Assembly: GCF_027595985.1 (NCBI RefSeq)
Contig: NC_073303.1
Coordinates: 364,566,517 to 364,630,516 of the forward strand
DNA: 64,000 nucleotides
Source: Sorex araneus
Taxonomy: Eukaryota > Chordata > Mammalia > Eulipotyphla > Soricidae
Direction of reading: 5' to 3'
Made by a program: the position numbers and the translations under genes. Below are positions 32,490 through 43,719 of this stretch, piece after piece; position 1 is the first letter of the stretch, and each line of letters opens with the position of its first letter. The notes under the pieces are model-generated. The model did not search any database and had not been told where the DNA came from. It saw only the letters and a program-made list of their open reading frames with translations.

Positions 32490-32620
32490 AGACCAGGAGA
32501 TAGTTCAAAATGCTGGAACACATACTTTGCAAGAAGAAGTTCCAGGTTAGAACCCTGACACCATAGATTTGAGCCCTGATATCATATTATCCCCTAATCA
32601 CTGCCTGGTATTTTCCCCAT
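32490..32620 (+). mobile_element. SOR-like SINE, old
   Basis: GAGACCAGGAGATAGTTCAA and AAGTTCCAGGTTAGAACCCT. Confidence 0.6.
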
Positions 32621-33139
32621 ACAAAGAAATAAGGAAATGAAAGATTCCTTGGAAAGCAATACTTATCAAATCGAGCAAAGGATAACAGAAGACTTTAACA
32701 AGTCTAATTATCCATCAAATGTGTTTCAAATCTCCCATCAAATAAACTGGTGATAAATGGTACAGTCAAAGAATAATCAGCATAAGTCTGTTATGGTTAT
32801 GTCTCGATGATTCACTACCTCATCATGGCAAGGGGGTGGCAACGGTGCCAACCGGCCAAGAGCAAACCAACATGCCACCTGCGCAGCAGAGTGTGGCAAG
32901 CTACCCATGGCATATTTGATATGCCAAAAACAGTAACAAAAACGGGCCTCATTCTCCTGGCCCTGTAAGAGCACCCAGTTCAGCAGCATTGAGAAGGTCG
33001 AACAAGGAGAGGCTGCTAAAATCCCAGGGCCAAACTAGCCTGCCAAAATGAAGAAGGACTAAAATGACTGTGCACTTTTAATGCATATTCGCTGGCATTG
33101 GAAGCATCCATCAAAGACCTGAAGATCAAGATCAAGCAC

Positions 33140-33800
33140 AGAAGATCAAGTACGATGTCATTGGATTGACCGAGATGAGAAGGAAATGATCACATCACAC
33201 CGTTTTCGACACTGGAGAAAAACTGTTCCTCAGAACATGCAACAGGAGAGACATTGGTGGTGTTGGTGTCCTCGTCAACATGAACCTGGCCATGAGCATT
33301 GATTCGTTCAAATGCCTAAAAACCCAAATCAGACACATGTTTAAATAGATGTGGCTCATTGCAGGCAGTTTCTATCTTCGTTGTCTACACACCAACATCT
33401 AACTGTGACAAAGAAGAAATTGAGAAGTTCGACATGGAACTGGAGTTCTATAAAGAAGACCACACCTTCTGTAAGATCATTGTCAGTGATTTTAATGCCA
33501 ATATAGGACCTAGAAGGTCACCTGAAGAACTCCACACCGGGACCCATGGTCTAGAATGGAACAAACAGGGTGAGAGACTGTCTGAGTTCATCATGTTGAC
33601 CAAGACCATCCATGGTAACTCACAGAAGGCTGAATCTAAACATTGGATATAGGAGTCCTCCAGTGGACAGTTCCACAATGAAATTGACCATATCATATTC
33701 AATCGACAGTTTTGCTTGACCAATGTCACTGTTGTCCAAAACTTCCAAACAGGATCAGACCACTGTCTCCTTCATGTGAAATTTTACTTCACGGAGCGGG
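33140..33800 (+). pseudogene. RTE endonuclease domain remnant
   Basis: Apurinic/apyrimidinic-type endonuclease fold in pieces. YDVIGLTEMRRK near 33150 carries the conserved glutamate. FVVYTPTSN near 33380 is the central strand. SDFNANIGPRR near 33485 carries the aspartate-asparagine pair. GSDHCLL near 33755 carries the C-terminal SDH catalytic motif. At least three stops break it, after EMRRK, before the 33359 segment and at 33650. In RTE elements this domain nicks target DNA to prime reverse transcription. Confidence 0.85.
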
Positions 33801-34370
33801 GGGAGAAAGAGCTGCAAAGTTTTAGAAGAGAATTCCCAGAACGACCACCAACTGGGAGCTCTTTGGCGCTATTGCAGCAATATGGGAAGATACTACCGTT
33901 GACAACATAGATGAAGAATATGATTGACTGGTTCAGCACCTCCATGATTGTGCAAGGAACGCTGAGAGAGAGAAAGCCACAGAAAGACGCCTGTTTTCAG
34001 AAACTCTCAAGCTCATACGCCAACATGGTTCGGTGCAAGCCTCAGGCAATCACAAGCTAATGTCTGAGCTCACAAAGCTGTGCAGAGAAGCAATAAAGGA
34101 AGACCTCAAAGAGAGAAGAGCAGCAGTGTTGGCTGATGCAGCAGAAGTCGGAAAAAGTATTCACAACACCCGCCTGTCCTTCACCAACTATAAGAACAAG
34201 ATGACTGCCCTCCAACGTCCTGATGGACATCTTCCAGAAGGGCAATGGAAAAGGTTATCCACAACTTCTACTCGGATCTCTTCGATAGCCACGTCCACCT
34301 GCCCACATACCAAATTCCACAGGATGGATAAGTTGTTCCCAGAGTTCTCCCTTCTGAAATCCAACATGCC

Positions 34371-35194
34371 ATGTCATTGGTAAAGAAGCATACAGCACCC
34401 GGTCCAGTAAAGGTCAGACCCGAACACCTGAAGAATCTGCCACCAATACTCGTCAATACACTGACTCAGCTCTTCACACACTACCTGTTGGAATGCGAGG
34501 TTCCTTTCCAATGGAAAATCAGCAGGACTGTTCTGTTGTACAAGAAGGGAGACATCCACGACATCAGCAACTATTACCCGATCTGTCTGTTATCCATCAT
34601 CTACAAGTTGTTCACTCGAGTCATCCTGAATGGGATTGGCAGAACATTAGATGAAGGACAATCATGTGAGCAAGCCGGGTTCCGAAAAGGATTCAGCATG
34701 ATCGACCATATCCACACAGTGGCAAGTTCACTGAGCTTTCTAGAGAGTTCAAGATGCCGCTCTGTCTAACGTTCATTGATTTAAAGAAGGCCTTCAATTC
34801 TGTTGAGACTGAAGCAGTCATTGAAGCCCTTGCCAAACAGGGCGTTCAAACTCAGTACATCAGGATCCTCCGTGAGCTGTATTATGGACTCACCACCAGG
34901 ATCTCACCATTCTACAAGGACGTGATTATCTATGTAAAGAGAGGGGTTCAACAGGGTGACACCATTTCACCAAAACTCTTCAGTGCCACCCTCAAGAACG
35001 TCATGCAACGACTGGAATGGGAAGGAATGGGAGTGAAGATAGATGGTTGGCAAATACACCACCTCTGCTTCACTGATGACATCGTTCTAATAACACCAAA
35101 CATTAGCCAAGTGGCACAAATGCTGGCTGACTTTGACTGTATTAGTATGGAAAGGTCAGACTGCAGCCGAATCTCACAAAGACAATGTTCATGA
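34371..35194 (+). pseudogene. RTE reverse transcriptase domain remnant
   Basis: Reverse transcriptase of the RTE type spread over two overlapping frames that shift near 34760. Motifs in order: KHTAPGPVKV, then SRTVLLYKKGD, the fingers motif AGFRKGFSMIDHI, motif A FIDLKKAFNSVE at about 34772 with its catalytic aspartate, motif B GVQQGDTISPKLF, and motif C at 35069-35080, which reads FTDD where active elements have FADD or YADD. The asparagine in KAFNSVE (usually KAFDSVE) and FTDD both indicate loss of function. Confidence 0.9.
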
Positions 35195-35900
35195 GAAACA
35201 GACTAGTTCCTGATGTTCCATTTTCTCTTAACAAAATGAACATCTCTGAATGCAGCAGTTATGTGTACCTAGGTGGAGAACTCAACATGATGAACAACCT
35301 GGCACATGAGCTGCACAGGAGGAAGAGAGCGGCGTGGAACGCCTTCAAGAGCATTGAAGAAGTTCTTAAGAGGACAAAGAACTTCTAGCTCTAGGCAAAT
35401 CTTTTCGACTCCACCATTCTTCCTGCACTAATATACGCCTCAGAGACCTGGACCCTATGAAAACAGGATGAGAACGCTATTCGGGTCTCCCAAAGAGGAA
35501 TCGAAAGAGCCATGCTTGGAATATCAAGTTTCACTCAAGTGAGAGAAGGAATCTGGAGTTCCAACCTCCGTCTCGTTGACTATCAAGAATCAGGGATTCT
35601 GTCTCGTTTGCCAAGGCATCGAAAATCAGGTGGGCCGGACACGTAATGTGATTTGGAGATGACTGCTGGACTAGAGCTGTTACCGACTGGGTTCCACAGG
35701 ATGTCAAAAGAACGTGTGGCTGCCCACCTATGAGATGATCAGACTTCTTTTTCAAGACCTTGAACGAATGGTTTGAGGCTCTTCCTGTTCCTGGAGCGAG
35801 CAGACACCATAGGGCTACACTAGCACACGACAGGGACGAATGGAGACGTCACTGGGGCCTGCTCGAGCAAATCAATGAGCAACGGGATGATGAGTGACAA
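35185..35900 (+). pseudogene. RTE C-terminal region remnant
   Basis: Continues the polyprotein after a frameshift. The segment NISECSSYVYLGGELN and the basic stretch HRRKRAAWNAFKSIEEVLKR are readable to 35388. Beyond a stop, the C-terminal part can be followed in broken frames (Cys/Trp-rich, for example the YASETWTL-like and WAGHVM-like segments near 35440 and 35630). It ends at the 3' tail near 35900. Confidence 0.8.
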
Positions 35901-35964
35901 GTCATCCAAGCCTGTTATTTAAACCTATCAATGAAATGGCAATATAAGAAAAAAGCAGAAAGGG

Positions 35965-36125
35965 GGCTGGAGAGAGAGTATAATGGGCAGGGCACTTGCT
36001 TTGAAGGTGCTTGATCCAGGTTCAATCCCCAGCATCCCATATGGTCACCAGAGCCCACCAGTGGTGACCCCTGAGCTCAGAGCCAGGAGTAAGCTCTGAA
36101 TGCTGCCCCAACACAAAAAATAAAA
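35965..36125 (+). mobile_element. SOR-like SINE, intermediate
   Basis: GGGGGCTGGAGAGAGAGTAT, CCAGGTTCAATCCCCAGCAT. Confidence 0.82.
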
Positions 36126-36174
36126 ATACAAAACAGAACAATAGCCATGAGGAGTAATGATGAGAAGCAATCCT

Positions 36175-36340
36175 GAGGCCAGAGAGATAATACAGAAGTC
36201 AGGCACTTGCCATGTATTTGGCTTTTTAACCCAACCTGGTTCAGTGCCCAGGTAAGTTCCCCTGATCACCACCATATGGAGCACAAAGCCTGAAATAGTC
36301 TCTGAGCGCTGCAGATGTCCCTCAACCCCAGAAAAGCAAC
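36175..36340 (+). mobile_element. SOR-like SINE, old
   Basis: GAGGCCAGAGAGATAATACA and CTGAGCGCTGCAGATGTCCC. Confidence 0.7.
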
Positions 36341-36704
36341 CTGTAGCAAATCAATTCAACTCAACACACACACACATATGTATATGTATATATGTAGTGC
36401 CAAGTGAAGTTAACCCAAGGAAAGCAAGATATATTTGAAAACCATTTGAAAATCAATTTAATTTTTAAATCTACTTATCTTCTACACCACATCTACAGAA
36501 TAAAGGAAACAGACCCTATCACCTCTGCACATGCAGATAAGCTATTTAGCAAAGTCTATCATCCACTTGTAGCTCTTTATTTCAAGCAAAATAGAGAGGA
36601 ATTCATCAGTTTTGATTAAGTTTTTTATAATTTGTTTTTAGCATCGATTGAAGGGACACAGCAACCAAATCCCAAGTTGAGATCCTTTGGAATCCCATTC
36701 AAAC

Positions 36705-36738
36705 TGCACTATAGCACTGTCATCCCATTGTTTTAATC
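36705..36738 (-). mobile_element. RTE/SINE 3' tail scrap
   Basis: CACTGTCATCCCATTGTTTT is the reverse complement of the RTE tail motif AACAATGGGATGACAGTG. No other part of the element adjoins it, so this is a severely 5'-truncated insertion or a leftover. Confidence 0.5.
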
Positions 36739-36965
36739 AATTTTCACTGGGGCCCTTTGGGGCTTTTGGATCTGGGTACTTATATTCCTCAACTCTGGGA
36801 AATTCCTATTGGTGATTTCTTCAATTAGTGGTTCTTCATCAAACTTGGCTTCCTGTTCTACAGGAACTTCAATTATTCTTATGTTGTTTCTCTTGAACTC
36901 ATCCCACAGCTCTCTGGTGTGCAATTCACTGTCTTCAGACTTTGTTCCATATTCTATTGTTTACT
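36735..36965 (-). pseudogene. L1 ORF1 remnant
   Basis: The minus strand reads TRELWDEFKRNNIRIIEVPV and EITNRNFPELRNISTQIQKP, the end of the L1 ORF1 RRM-type region and start of its C-terminal domain. It is far from any L1 3' end and so an isolated old fragment. Confidence 0.8.
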
Positions 36966-36967
36966 GG

Positions 36968-37132
36968 AGATTTGGGAGCCACATGACAGTGCTCAGTGCT
37001 TATCCCTGGCTCTGTTGTCAGGGATAACTCCTATCAGTGCTCAGGGAACCATATGAAATGTCGGAGACTGAATCCAGGTCAACTGCATGCAAGGCAAGCA
37101 CCCTACCAGCGATATACTCTTTAGCTCCTTTA
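36968..37132 (-). mobile_element. SOR-like SINE, old
   Basis: CAGTGCTCAGTGCTTATCCC, ATGCAAGGCAAGCACCCTAC. Confidence 0.78.
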
Positions 37133-37264
37133 AAGATGTTCTTAGAGCTAAATGTTCAAAGTACTCTTTGAGCTGGTAGTTCTATATCTGAATATTACCG
37201 GGGGAAAATAAAAGTATATATACACAAATAAAACTTGTGAGAGATGATTCCTTAGCAACCTGAC

Positions 37265-37690
37265 TTATGAGAGCCCAGACACAACACAAACCAATTAACT
37301 CAAATGTTTATCAGTGGTTGGATGTATAAGCAAACTGGTTGGTCATACAGTGGACATTGCTCTGCTGTAGAAAAGAATACACCAGTGAACCTGTGACACC
37401 AGAAATAGACAAATGCTAAGTAAACACAGATGAGCACATACTCTGTGGTTTTATTTATATAACATTGTAGGACAGACCAAACAAGTCTTCTGTGAAAAAC
37501 ATCAAAAACTGCAGTTGGTTAGTGTTTGGTCAACTGAAGGCACATAATAGAACTTTCTGAGAGGACAAAATGTTCTTCAGCATTATGTGATTGGGGCATA
37601 TTGTCTGGGTTGATCTGCTTGCCACACTTCACTCTATTAAGCATTTGTTAAACAGCATGATTTTTACACTTTAAGTTCTACTTACTAAAA
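37265..37690 (+). mobile_element. Ancient L1M-type 3' end
   Basis: Decayed but ordered L1M landmarks: CAAATGTTTATCAGTGGTTG, AGAAAAGAATACACCAGTGA, CTGTGGTTTTATTTATATAA and a late TTGGTCAACTGAAGGCACAT. It is clearly older than the shrew L1 tails. Confidence 0.6.
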
Positions 37691-37734
37691 TATACTAAAA
37701 TATAGTAAATAAAGAAAATATGCTAAACAGGGAA

Positions 37735-37970
37735 TGGGAGATAGTACAATAATATGAACCTGATCCAGATCAAATCCTGGCCCCATGTCCAGTCCAAGAG
37801 GTCTCAGAGAACCATCAGTCTGGTCTGGGTAACTCCTGCTACCAAATGCCCCGAGTTGTACCTTATCATCAGGTCCTAACCTTGAACTGCTAGCCTGTTG
37901 GCTAGAATAGCTGGAGGGACCCTGGACCCCTTAGTACTGCTTGAGAGCTACCTCCCCGCTATCTAAAAAT
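37735..37970 (+). mobile_element. Long old SINE variant
   Basis: GGGAATGGGAGATAGTACAA head, then the extra module CTTGAACTGCTAGCCTGTTG, AGAATAGCTGGAGGGACCCT shared with 16875-17180. Confidence 0.6.
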
Positions 37971-38317
37971 ATATAGTAAACAAATAATTGAACTCTAACT
38001 AGTAATTTTCATTTCCTGAACTATGGATCATTAATTCTGAAACTACCTTCTGTATTTTAGACTTGAACAAATGTGTAAATATGCCCAGGACAATGAGAGT
38101 CCCGGGGTTTTCATTTGGAAAATACATTTGCAAAAATGGAAATGAGGAATTTTTAATATCTAAAAATGTTTTTATGTTTGTATGCTTACTCTGTTCTACT
38201 TCCCAGCTCAACCCACTGAGAAGACCCAGAAGCTAAGACATACCACTGGGAACGAACACAATTAGCCCCCAGATCTTGGTCTCTAAATATCACTCTCCAT
38301 TAAGAGAAACCAGTTAG

Positions 38318-38500
38318 GGCATGGAGAGATAGAGTAGTAGGTAGGGCGTTTGCCTTGCACGCTGCTGACCCAGGTTCAATCTCTGACATCCCATATGGTC
38401 CCCCGAGTTATGCCAGGAATGATTCCTGAGTATAGAGCTAGGAGTAAGCTCTGAACACTGATGACTATGGCACAAAAACAAAGAAACAAACAATAAATAA
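38318..38500 (+). mobile_element. SOR-like SINE, intermediate
   Basis: GTAGGTAGGGCGTTTGCCTT. The tail is (AAATA)n. Confidence 0.85.
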
Positions 38501-38504
38501 ATAA

Positions 38505-39445
38505 ATAAACTTCCTTGAATTATGAAAGAACAAAAAAGACTTTGGATAACCTTGCTGTGTAAGAAAGTAAGGAACTGCTTAAAGAATCTTGGGAATGTGC
38601 TTAAACAATGGGGTGCCAACTTGCAAGGGATCCCACAGGGTAAATCTGAGGCAATACGAGCATTAGAACAAAACAACAATAGTAATATAAACTGCTGGAT
38701 GAAATTAGATTCTATGAGCCCATGCTGGTATGTATATTAGGTGAATAATCACAAAAATACATAAATACAGAGAAAAAGGTATTTCTAATGGTAAATTAAC
38801 ATCTAAGAAATGTGAAAACGTTTTTGTTGTCCCCTTGGCTGAATACAAATCAGAAACCATCTCATAAAATAGTTGGGTATAATTTAGTACAGTTGGATTA
38901 TGATTCTTAATTTCTCACCTAGTCTTAAGTCTTAAAAGTTGTGTTTCAAAGTACCAGGATATATATATATATACCAAAAATACAAAGCTTACATATCCCA
39001 AAATGATAAGCTCTCTAATACCCATCAACAGTGCAAGAAATAATAAACTTTTCACTGTGGGCCCCACACAAGCACATAAATGAAGAAACTTTTGTACATG
39101 AAATAGCATGGATAATTTGTCTTAATTTTCTGCCTCGGAAATCTAGCATGCTACTGCCCCCTTTATCCACTCATTGTCCCAAGAACATGCCCACACCAGC
39201 CCATTGGTTGAGAGAAGAGAAGTGTCACAGAGCCCCTCTCCTCCACGTTGCCCAGTCTAGATGGGCAGATTGCCAGTGACCCAATCCACAGTAAGCTCTT
39301 ACTCTTCCGTGTAACTGAGATACTGTGATCTTTCAACGCAGAAGCAGAGCCACCAATGAAGCACAGTAGATGGAGCATAAGGAGGAGACCGGGAGTAAAG
39401 ATCACAGATGCTGGCACCGGGCGCTGGGCATGGTGTGGCCGCACT
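38505..39445. other. Intergenic, AT-rich
   Basis: A 72-codon Lys/Asn-rich frame at 38522-38740 is open but unrecognised. Otherwise nothing seen. Confidence 0.5.
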
Positions 39446-39449
39446 GCTA

Positions 39450-39630
39450 GTATAAAACAATGACCTGGGAAGCAGGTGACAATACAGTGGGTAGGGGCTT
39501 GCTTTGCATGTGCTGATCTGGGCTCCATCCATCTCCGGCACCAAGTATGGTCTCCAAGCCCCTCCAAGAGTGATCCTTGAGCACAGACCCAGGAGCAAGA
39601 TCTGAGCACCACTGGGTATAGTTCAAAAAA
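39450..39630 (+). mobile_element. SOR-like SINE, old
   Basis: GGTGACAATACAGTGGGTAG, CACCACTGGGTATAGTTC. Confidence 0.75.
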
Positions 39631-39687
39631 TAAAATAATAGTAATAAATACAAAATTGTAATAAAACTATTTTTAAATGTTTAAACT

Positions 39688-39850
39688 AGGTGCCAGAGTG
39701 ATAGTACTGTGGGTAGAGTACTTGCCTTGCACGCAGCTGACCTGGTTTCAATCCCTGGCATTCTATACGATCCCCCGAGCACTGACAAGAGTGATTCCTG
39801 AGTGTAGAGCCAGGAGTAACTCCTGATCACCACCAGATATGGCCCCAAAG
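39688..39850 (+). mobile_element. SOR-like SINE, intermediate
   Basis: GTGCCAGAGTGATAGTACTG, GAGCCAGGAGTAACTCCTGA. Confidence 0.8.
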
Positions 39851-39877
39851 CCATATGTGTTTCAAAGTGTTTACTAT

Positions 39878-39930
<53 letters not shown>

Positions 39931-39931
39931 A
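39878..39931 (+). repeat. (ACT)n trinucleotide microsatellite
   Basis: About 17 near-perfect units. It makes a poly-Ser frame on the minus strand that is not a gene. Confidence 0.97.
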
Positions 39932-40139
39932 ATAATAACAACTAATAAAATGTTTAAGTTATTTTTAAGGCTTGATCACCTTGCCCTGAAAACCTTGTAG
40001 GCTGAGGAGTGTTCTGAATTTTAAGGAAAGTTCTCAAAGGAATTTATAGGTTGGCCTTGATTGAGGCCTTATTCTCTCTCAGTTGCAGAGCTCAGACACT
40101 GGAGTGCTCATGTGATGTTTAGGAGAGTGTGTGTGTGAG

Positions 40140-40285
40140 GGGGGGACACTTGTGTTTCAATGCTCTGCACTCACCACACCTATGGCATGATCCCCAGGTA
40201 GTGTGACCCCAGGACCCCAGGCACTGAACCTGCTGTCTCACTCTTGCAAGGCAGCTACTCGACTACTGAGCTATCCCCAGCCAGC
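40140..40285 (-). mobile_element. SINE-like, old
   Basis: CACTGAACCTGCTGTCTCAC and CTACTGAGCTATCCCCAGCC at the head end. Confidence 0.5.
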
Positions 40286-40365
40286 GCCCTTCATTCTGCT
40301 GAATGTGGTGACCCAGCTTTCCCACCAGCACTTGTTAAAGATGGTTCTTTTCCCATTGAACGGCA

Positions 40366-40542
40366 GGGAGTGGAGCGATAGCACAGCGGGTAGGGTGCTT
40401 GCCTTGCACTCGGTCAACCCGGGTTCAATTCCCAGCATCCCACATGGTCCCCTGAGCACTGCCAGGAGTAATTCCTAAGTGCAGAGAGCCAGGAGTAACC
40501 CCTGTGCCTCTCCAGGTGTGACCCAAAAAGGAAAAAAAAAAA
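40366..40542 (+). mobile_element. SOR-like SINE, young
   Basis: Flanked by CATTGAACGGCA and CATTGAATGGCA. Confidence 0.9.
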
Positions 40543-40784
40543 AACATTGAATGGCAGCCCCACCGAAATTGGTTTACTAGAGATACATGTGTTTATTTCT
40601 GGACTCCAAATTTTATTTCATTGGTTTAGGTCAACTCTTATTCCACTATCATAACTTAGCTTGAAAGACCAAAAAAAAAAAAACCCTTATATTTAACTCA
40701 TTCTATACACTCTATGAACACACCACTGCCTTGTCCTTTATATATCCTTGCTAAACTGCAAATTCTTATTTTTCCTGCGTTTTT

Positions 40785-40960
40785 TTTTTTGGGGGGGGGG
40801 CTTACATGGGGGCACACCCAGCGATGCTCAGGGGTTACTCCTGGTTCTGCACTCAGGAATCACTCCTGATGCTGCTTAGGGGACCAAATGGGAGGCTGAA
40901 CCCAGGTCAGCCATGTGCAAGACAAGCGCCTTACCCATCTCACTATCTCTCTGTCCCCCA
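40785..40960 (-). mobile_element. SOR-like SINE, intermediate
   Basis: CAGCGATGCTCAGGGGTTAC. Flanked by ACTGCAAATTCTTA and ACTGCACATTCTTA. Confidence 0.88.
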
Positions 40961-40969
40961 CAACTGCAC

Positions 40970-42040
40970 ATTCTTAATCTCTAAGACTTACCTCAAGAAA
41001 CTTATCTCCTCTTGGAACCTGAATCGCTCAATTGTGTTCAAGGATGAATTCTCACAGTAACTTTGGTTTGGTATCTGTGATGATTCTCACACTGCTGCTC
41101 TGAATCTAGCTGAGCAAAAGGACTCCAGGTAATTATAACATCACTTGGTAGGAACCAGGCTGAACTGACAGGAGTCCTGTGACAGCCTGGGCATTCACAG
41201 TGTTCCATGGGCTCCCCTTATCAGTTTTCCTTGGACTGAGCTTTGCAGATAAGGAAACTGTCGAGTGTCCAGACAAGTTAGGTCAGAGGAAGGCATTAGA
41301 TATGAATATGTATTTTGATAACTGGCAGCACTCTACAGCACACGGGGGACTCGAGGGTGGCTAGCAAGGGATCACAATTATGAAGATATTGAAGAAAAAA
41401 AAAAACTGGCAACCATGAACAGGGCTCAGTGGACCCACCAGATCAGGGGTAAGGAGATAATCCAGAAGCCGCACCACTATGTCTAGCAAGGAATGATGGC
41501 TAAAAGTAGTGACAGCTACAGGGGACAGGGACAGCAGTGCACAGAAAAGAACGAGTCACTCTTCTAGACTTTCTTCCTAAGAAGTAACATTTCTATTTTT
41601 ACACAACGAACCACAAGCTTTGAAAAGTGCTGCTCCAGACACTGGGACAACAGTGAAGGGAAGGGACACACTGGTGGAGGGCACGGTGCTGGCATGTGTC
41701 GTGTATGTAACCCAACGATGACCAGTGTTGCCTTACAAAGTTTTCTAAATGACAGAGTTTACAGCACGATGACAATCTTCAATGATTCTTCTCCTAAGGA
41801 GCATAATGTGCCAGTACAAATTCAAATATAAATCGGCAAATTATTCCTTCACAATTGTGACCTGTTCAAATCAATATAACCACTTCCTAAACAAACCTCT
41901 CTTCCGTAAAGCTGCCCAGCAAGAGGAAAAAGAAACACTCAAACACTTGAAGAATACAAAACAATAACATTATTCTCGGCTGCGTAGAATCCTCATAATT
42001 TAGTCACATATTCTCCAATAATTTTATCTGGGCCACAACT
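40970..42040. other. Intergenic, mostly unique
   Basis: Only a doubtful L1 tail (41500-41760) is seen. Confidence 0.5.
41500..41760 (+). mobile_element. Possible decayed L1 3' end
   Basis: CACTGGTGGAGGGCACGGTG, then GTAACCCAACGATGACCAG and ACAAAGTTTTCTAAATG resemble the L1 3' terminal order only loosely. Confidence 0.3.
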
Positions 42041-42044
42041 TAAA

Positions 42045-42210
42045 AGTGATCTGCTCAGGAGCACAGTGGACAGGACATTTGCCGTGCATGTGGCCAACCT
42101 GGGTTCAATCCCCAGATTCCCGTAATGTTTCCCATGCCCACCAAGAGTGATCCCTGAGTGCAGAGCCAGGAGTAACCCTGAAGCATCACTGGTGTGACCC
42201 AAAAACAACA
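42045..42210 (+). mobile_element. SOR-like SINE, intermediate
   Basis: CAGGAGCACAGTGGACAGGA, AGAGCCAGGAGTAACCCTGA. Confidence 0.82.
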
Positions 42211-42289
42211 AAAGTGATCGTATTAGCCTGTAAAATTATTAATGTCGACTTGTCTTACACTCTCAGCACATAAAAATACATTGATGTTG

Positions 42290-42450
42290 GAGACCAGACA
42301 GGACAACAGGCAAGGAGCTTGCTCTGTATGTAGCTGATGAGATTTGATCCCCAGCACCACATACGGTTCCCTAAGCCCTCCAGGAGTGATCTCTGAGCAG
42401 GGAGCCAGGAGTAAACCCTGTGCACTGTCTAGTGTGATTCCCAAACCAAA
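42290..42450 (+). mobile_element. SOR-like SINE, old
   Basis: GATTTGATCCCCAGCACCAC, TCCAGGAGTGATCTCTGAGC. Confidence 0.78.
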
Positions 42451-42507
42451 GAAAAACAGCACCGAGACTAATATCCAAAACAAAGATAACTTCAGTATTC
42501 TATCTAA

Positions 42508-42575
42508 AGTACAGGGGCTAAGACGCTTGCCTTGCATGCAGCCTGCCCCTTGGCCACCATCCCGTAAGGTGCCCC
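42508..42575 (+). mobile_element. SINE head scrap
   Basis: GGGGCTAAGACGCTTGCCTT and GCATGCAGCCTGCC. Interrupted by the L1 3' end at 42580. Confidence 0.55.
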
Positions 42576-42579
42576 AATA

Positions 42580-42790
42580 CTCGGCCACAGAGGTAGGCTG
42601 CAGGGGTGGGAGAAGGAAGGTGCGCAAGGGGGAAACTGGAGACACTGGTGGTGGGAAATGGAAATGTGCACTGGTGAAGTGATGGGTGTTGGAACATTGA
42701 ATGGCTGAAACTTAATCATGAACAACTTTGTAACTGCGTGTCTCATTAAGTAAAATGAGATACAATAAAAAAAGAAAATAAAATTTTAAA
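42580..42790 (+). mobile_element. L1 3' end, short
   Basis: CGGCCACAGAGGTAGGCTGC to GTGTCTCATTAAGTAAAATG. Contains the terminal GATGGGTGTTGGAACATTGA motif. Abuts a SINE scrap at 42508-42575. Confidence 0.7.
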
Positions 42791-43084
42791 AATTTATCAA
42801 ACGGAACTGTGTAAATATTAATATAAACATGGGTAAGCCTTAATTTTTTTCTTTGACGCTGAGAGGATCTGAATAATTTACTCGATCCCACTACTTCACT
42901 CTTACTACAGTTATTAAAGGTTTAATTTTGACACTACTATGAACTTGGGAAGATCTGAGATATCTTAGGGAAAAAATAAAATCCCAACATCAAGTACATT
43001 AGCAGCCAACACACCTAGAAACACTGCATACCACACCTATCAACGAGAAAGGATGGGCACGTCAACCTGTAGGCTTCCAAAAGA

Positions 43085-43250
43085 ACGCTGAGGGGAACGG
43101 AGCAATGGTACAGGGGTGCTTGCCTTACAGGTGGCTGACCTGGGTTCAATCCTGGCGCCACATATGGTCCCCTAAGCCCGCCAGGAGTGATCTCTGAGCA
43201 CAGAGCCAGGAGTAAGCCCTGAACTTGGCCGGATGTGGCCCCCAAACTAA
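43085..43250 (+). mobile_element. SOR-like SINE, intermediate
   Basis: ACGGAGCAATGGTACAGGGG, CCTGGGTTCAATCCTGGCGC. Confidence 0.82.
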
Positions 43251-43559
43251 AGAAAGGCAACACTGAGATTGAGAGACAATTTGGCCAAAGCAGATCAGAA
43301 AGGCCGGCTATGAGCCAAGAACGAGGTAGGGGCCTCCGTCCTGTTCTCCTGCTCAGTCTCACGCTGGCAGGCTGTGTGCTGTTTGGGTTCTTCTAAGTTC
43401 TGGATATTTACTGTTTCACAGTAGATAATGCATCCAATGAAAACTACAGCTGTGCAAAATCAAGAAAAAAGGTTTGGTGTTTTAGATCAAAAAAAAAAAA
43501 AACAACCCACCAGTTACTACTATTCCACAAACATCAGTGAATGGCACTGGCTAAAGAAC

Positions 43560-43705
43560 TAGTATAGAGTCAGGCAATGCCTCCAGCTGAAGCAGGCCAG
43601 GAGCCCTGCATTCAATCCCAATACCACCAGCAGGGGCCCCAAGCACTGCACCAAGTACCCCAAAAACACCACCCACTGGAAGTGGCCCAAATCCCACCCC
43701 CGCAA
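43560..43705 (+). mobile_element. SINE-like, old
   Basis: GAGCCCTGCATTCAATCCCA and CCACCCACTGGAAGTGGCCC. Confidence 0.5.
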
Positions 43706-43719
43706 AAAAGTAGTCTTGT

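Larger units (their letters stand above)
32795..35907 (+). mobile_element. RTE-clade non-LTR retrotransposon, nearly full length, inactivated
   Basis: A 3.1-kb LINE of the RTE clade: one polyprotein of apurinic-type endonuclease plus reverse transcriptase, with a short non-poly(A) 3' tail ending GATGATGAGTGACAAG. Pieces of both domains are readable in order across shifting frames. Imperfect flanking repeats AAGTCTGTTAT (32784-32794) and AAGCCTGTTAT (35908-35918) are a likely target-site duplication. The 5' region carries a segment with the small palindrome GGCATAT-TTG-ATATGCC, also found in the smaller elements at 12612 and 61504. At least five frame breaks or stops interrupt the ORF and the catalytic YADD-type box reads FTDD, so it is dead. 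The sequence reads very like nematode RTE proteins; I recall a report of such an element shared by parasitic nematodes and the common shrew but cannot check it here. Confidence 0.9.

Noticed and set aside
33359..35388. RTE open segments considered as functional host genes
   Set aside because: Frameshifts, stops and a damaged catalytic box show an inactivated retrotransposon, and no continuous frame spans the domains.
39681..39941. Minus-strand ORF starting with poly-serine
   Set aside because: The serine run is the (ACT)n microsatellite and the rest is SINE.
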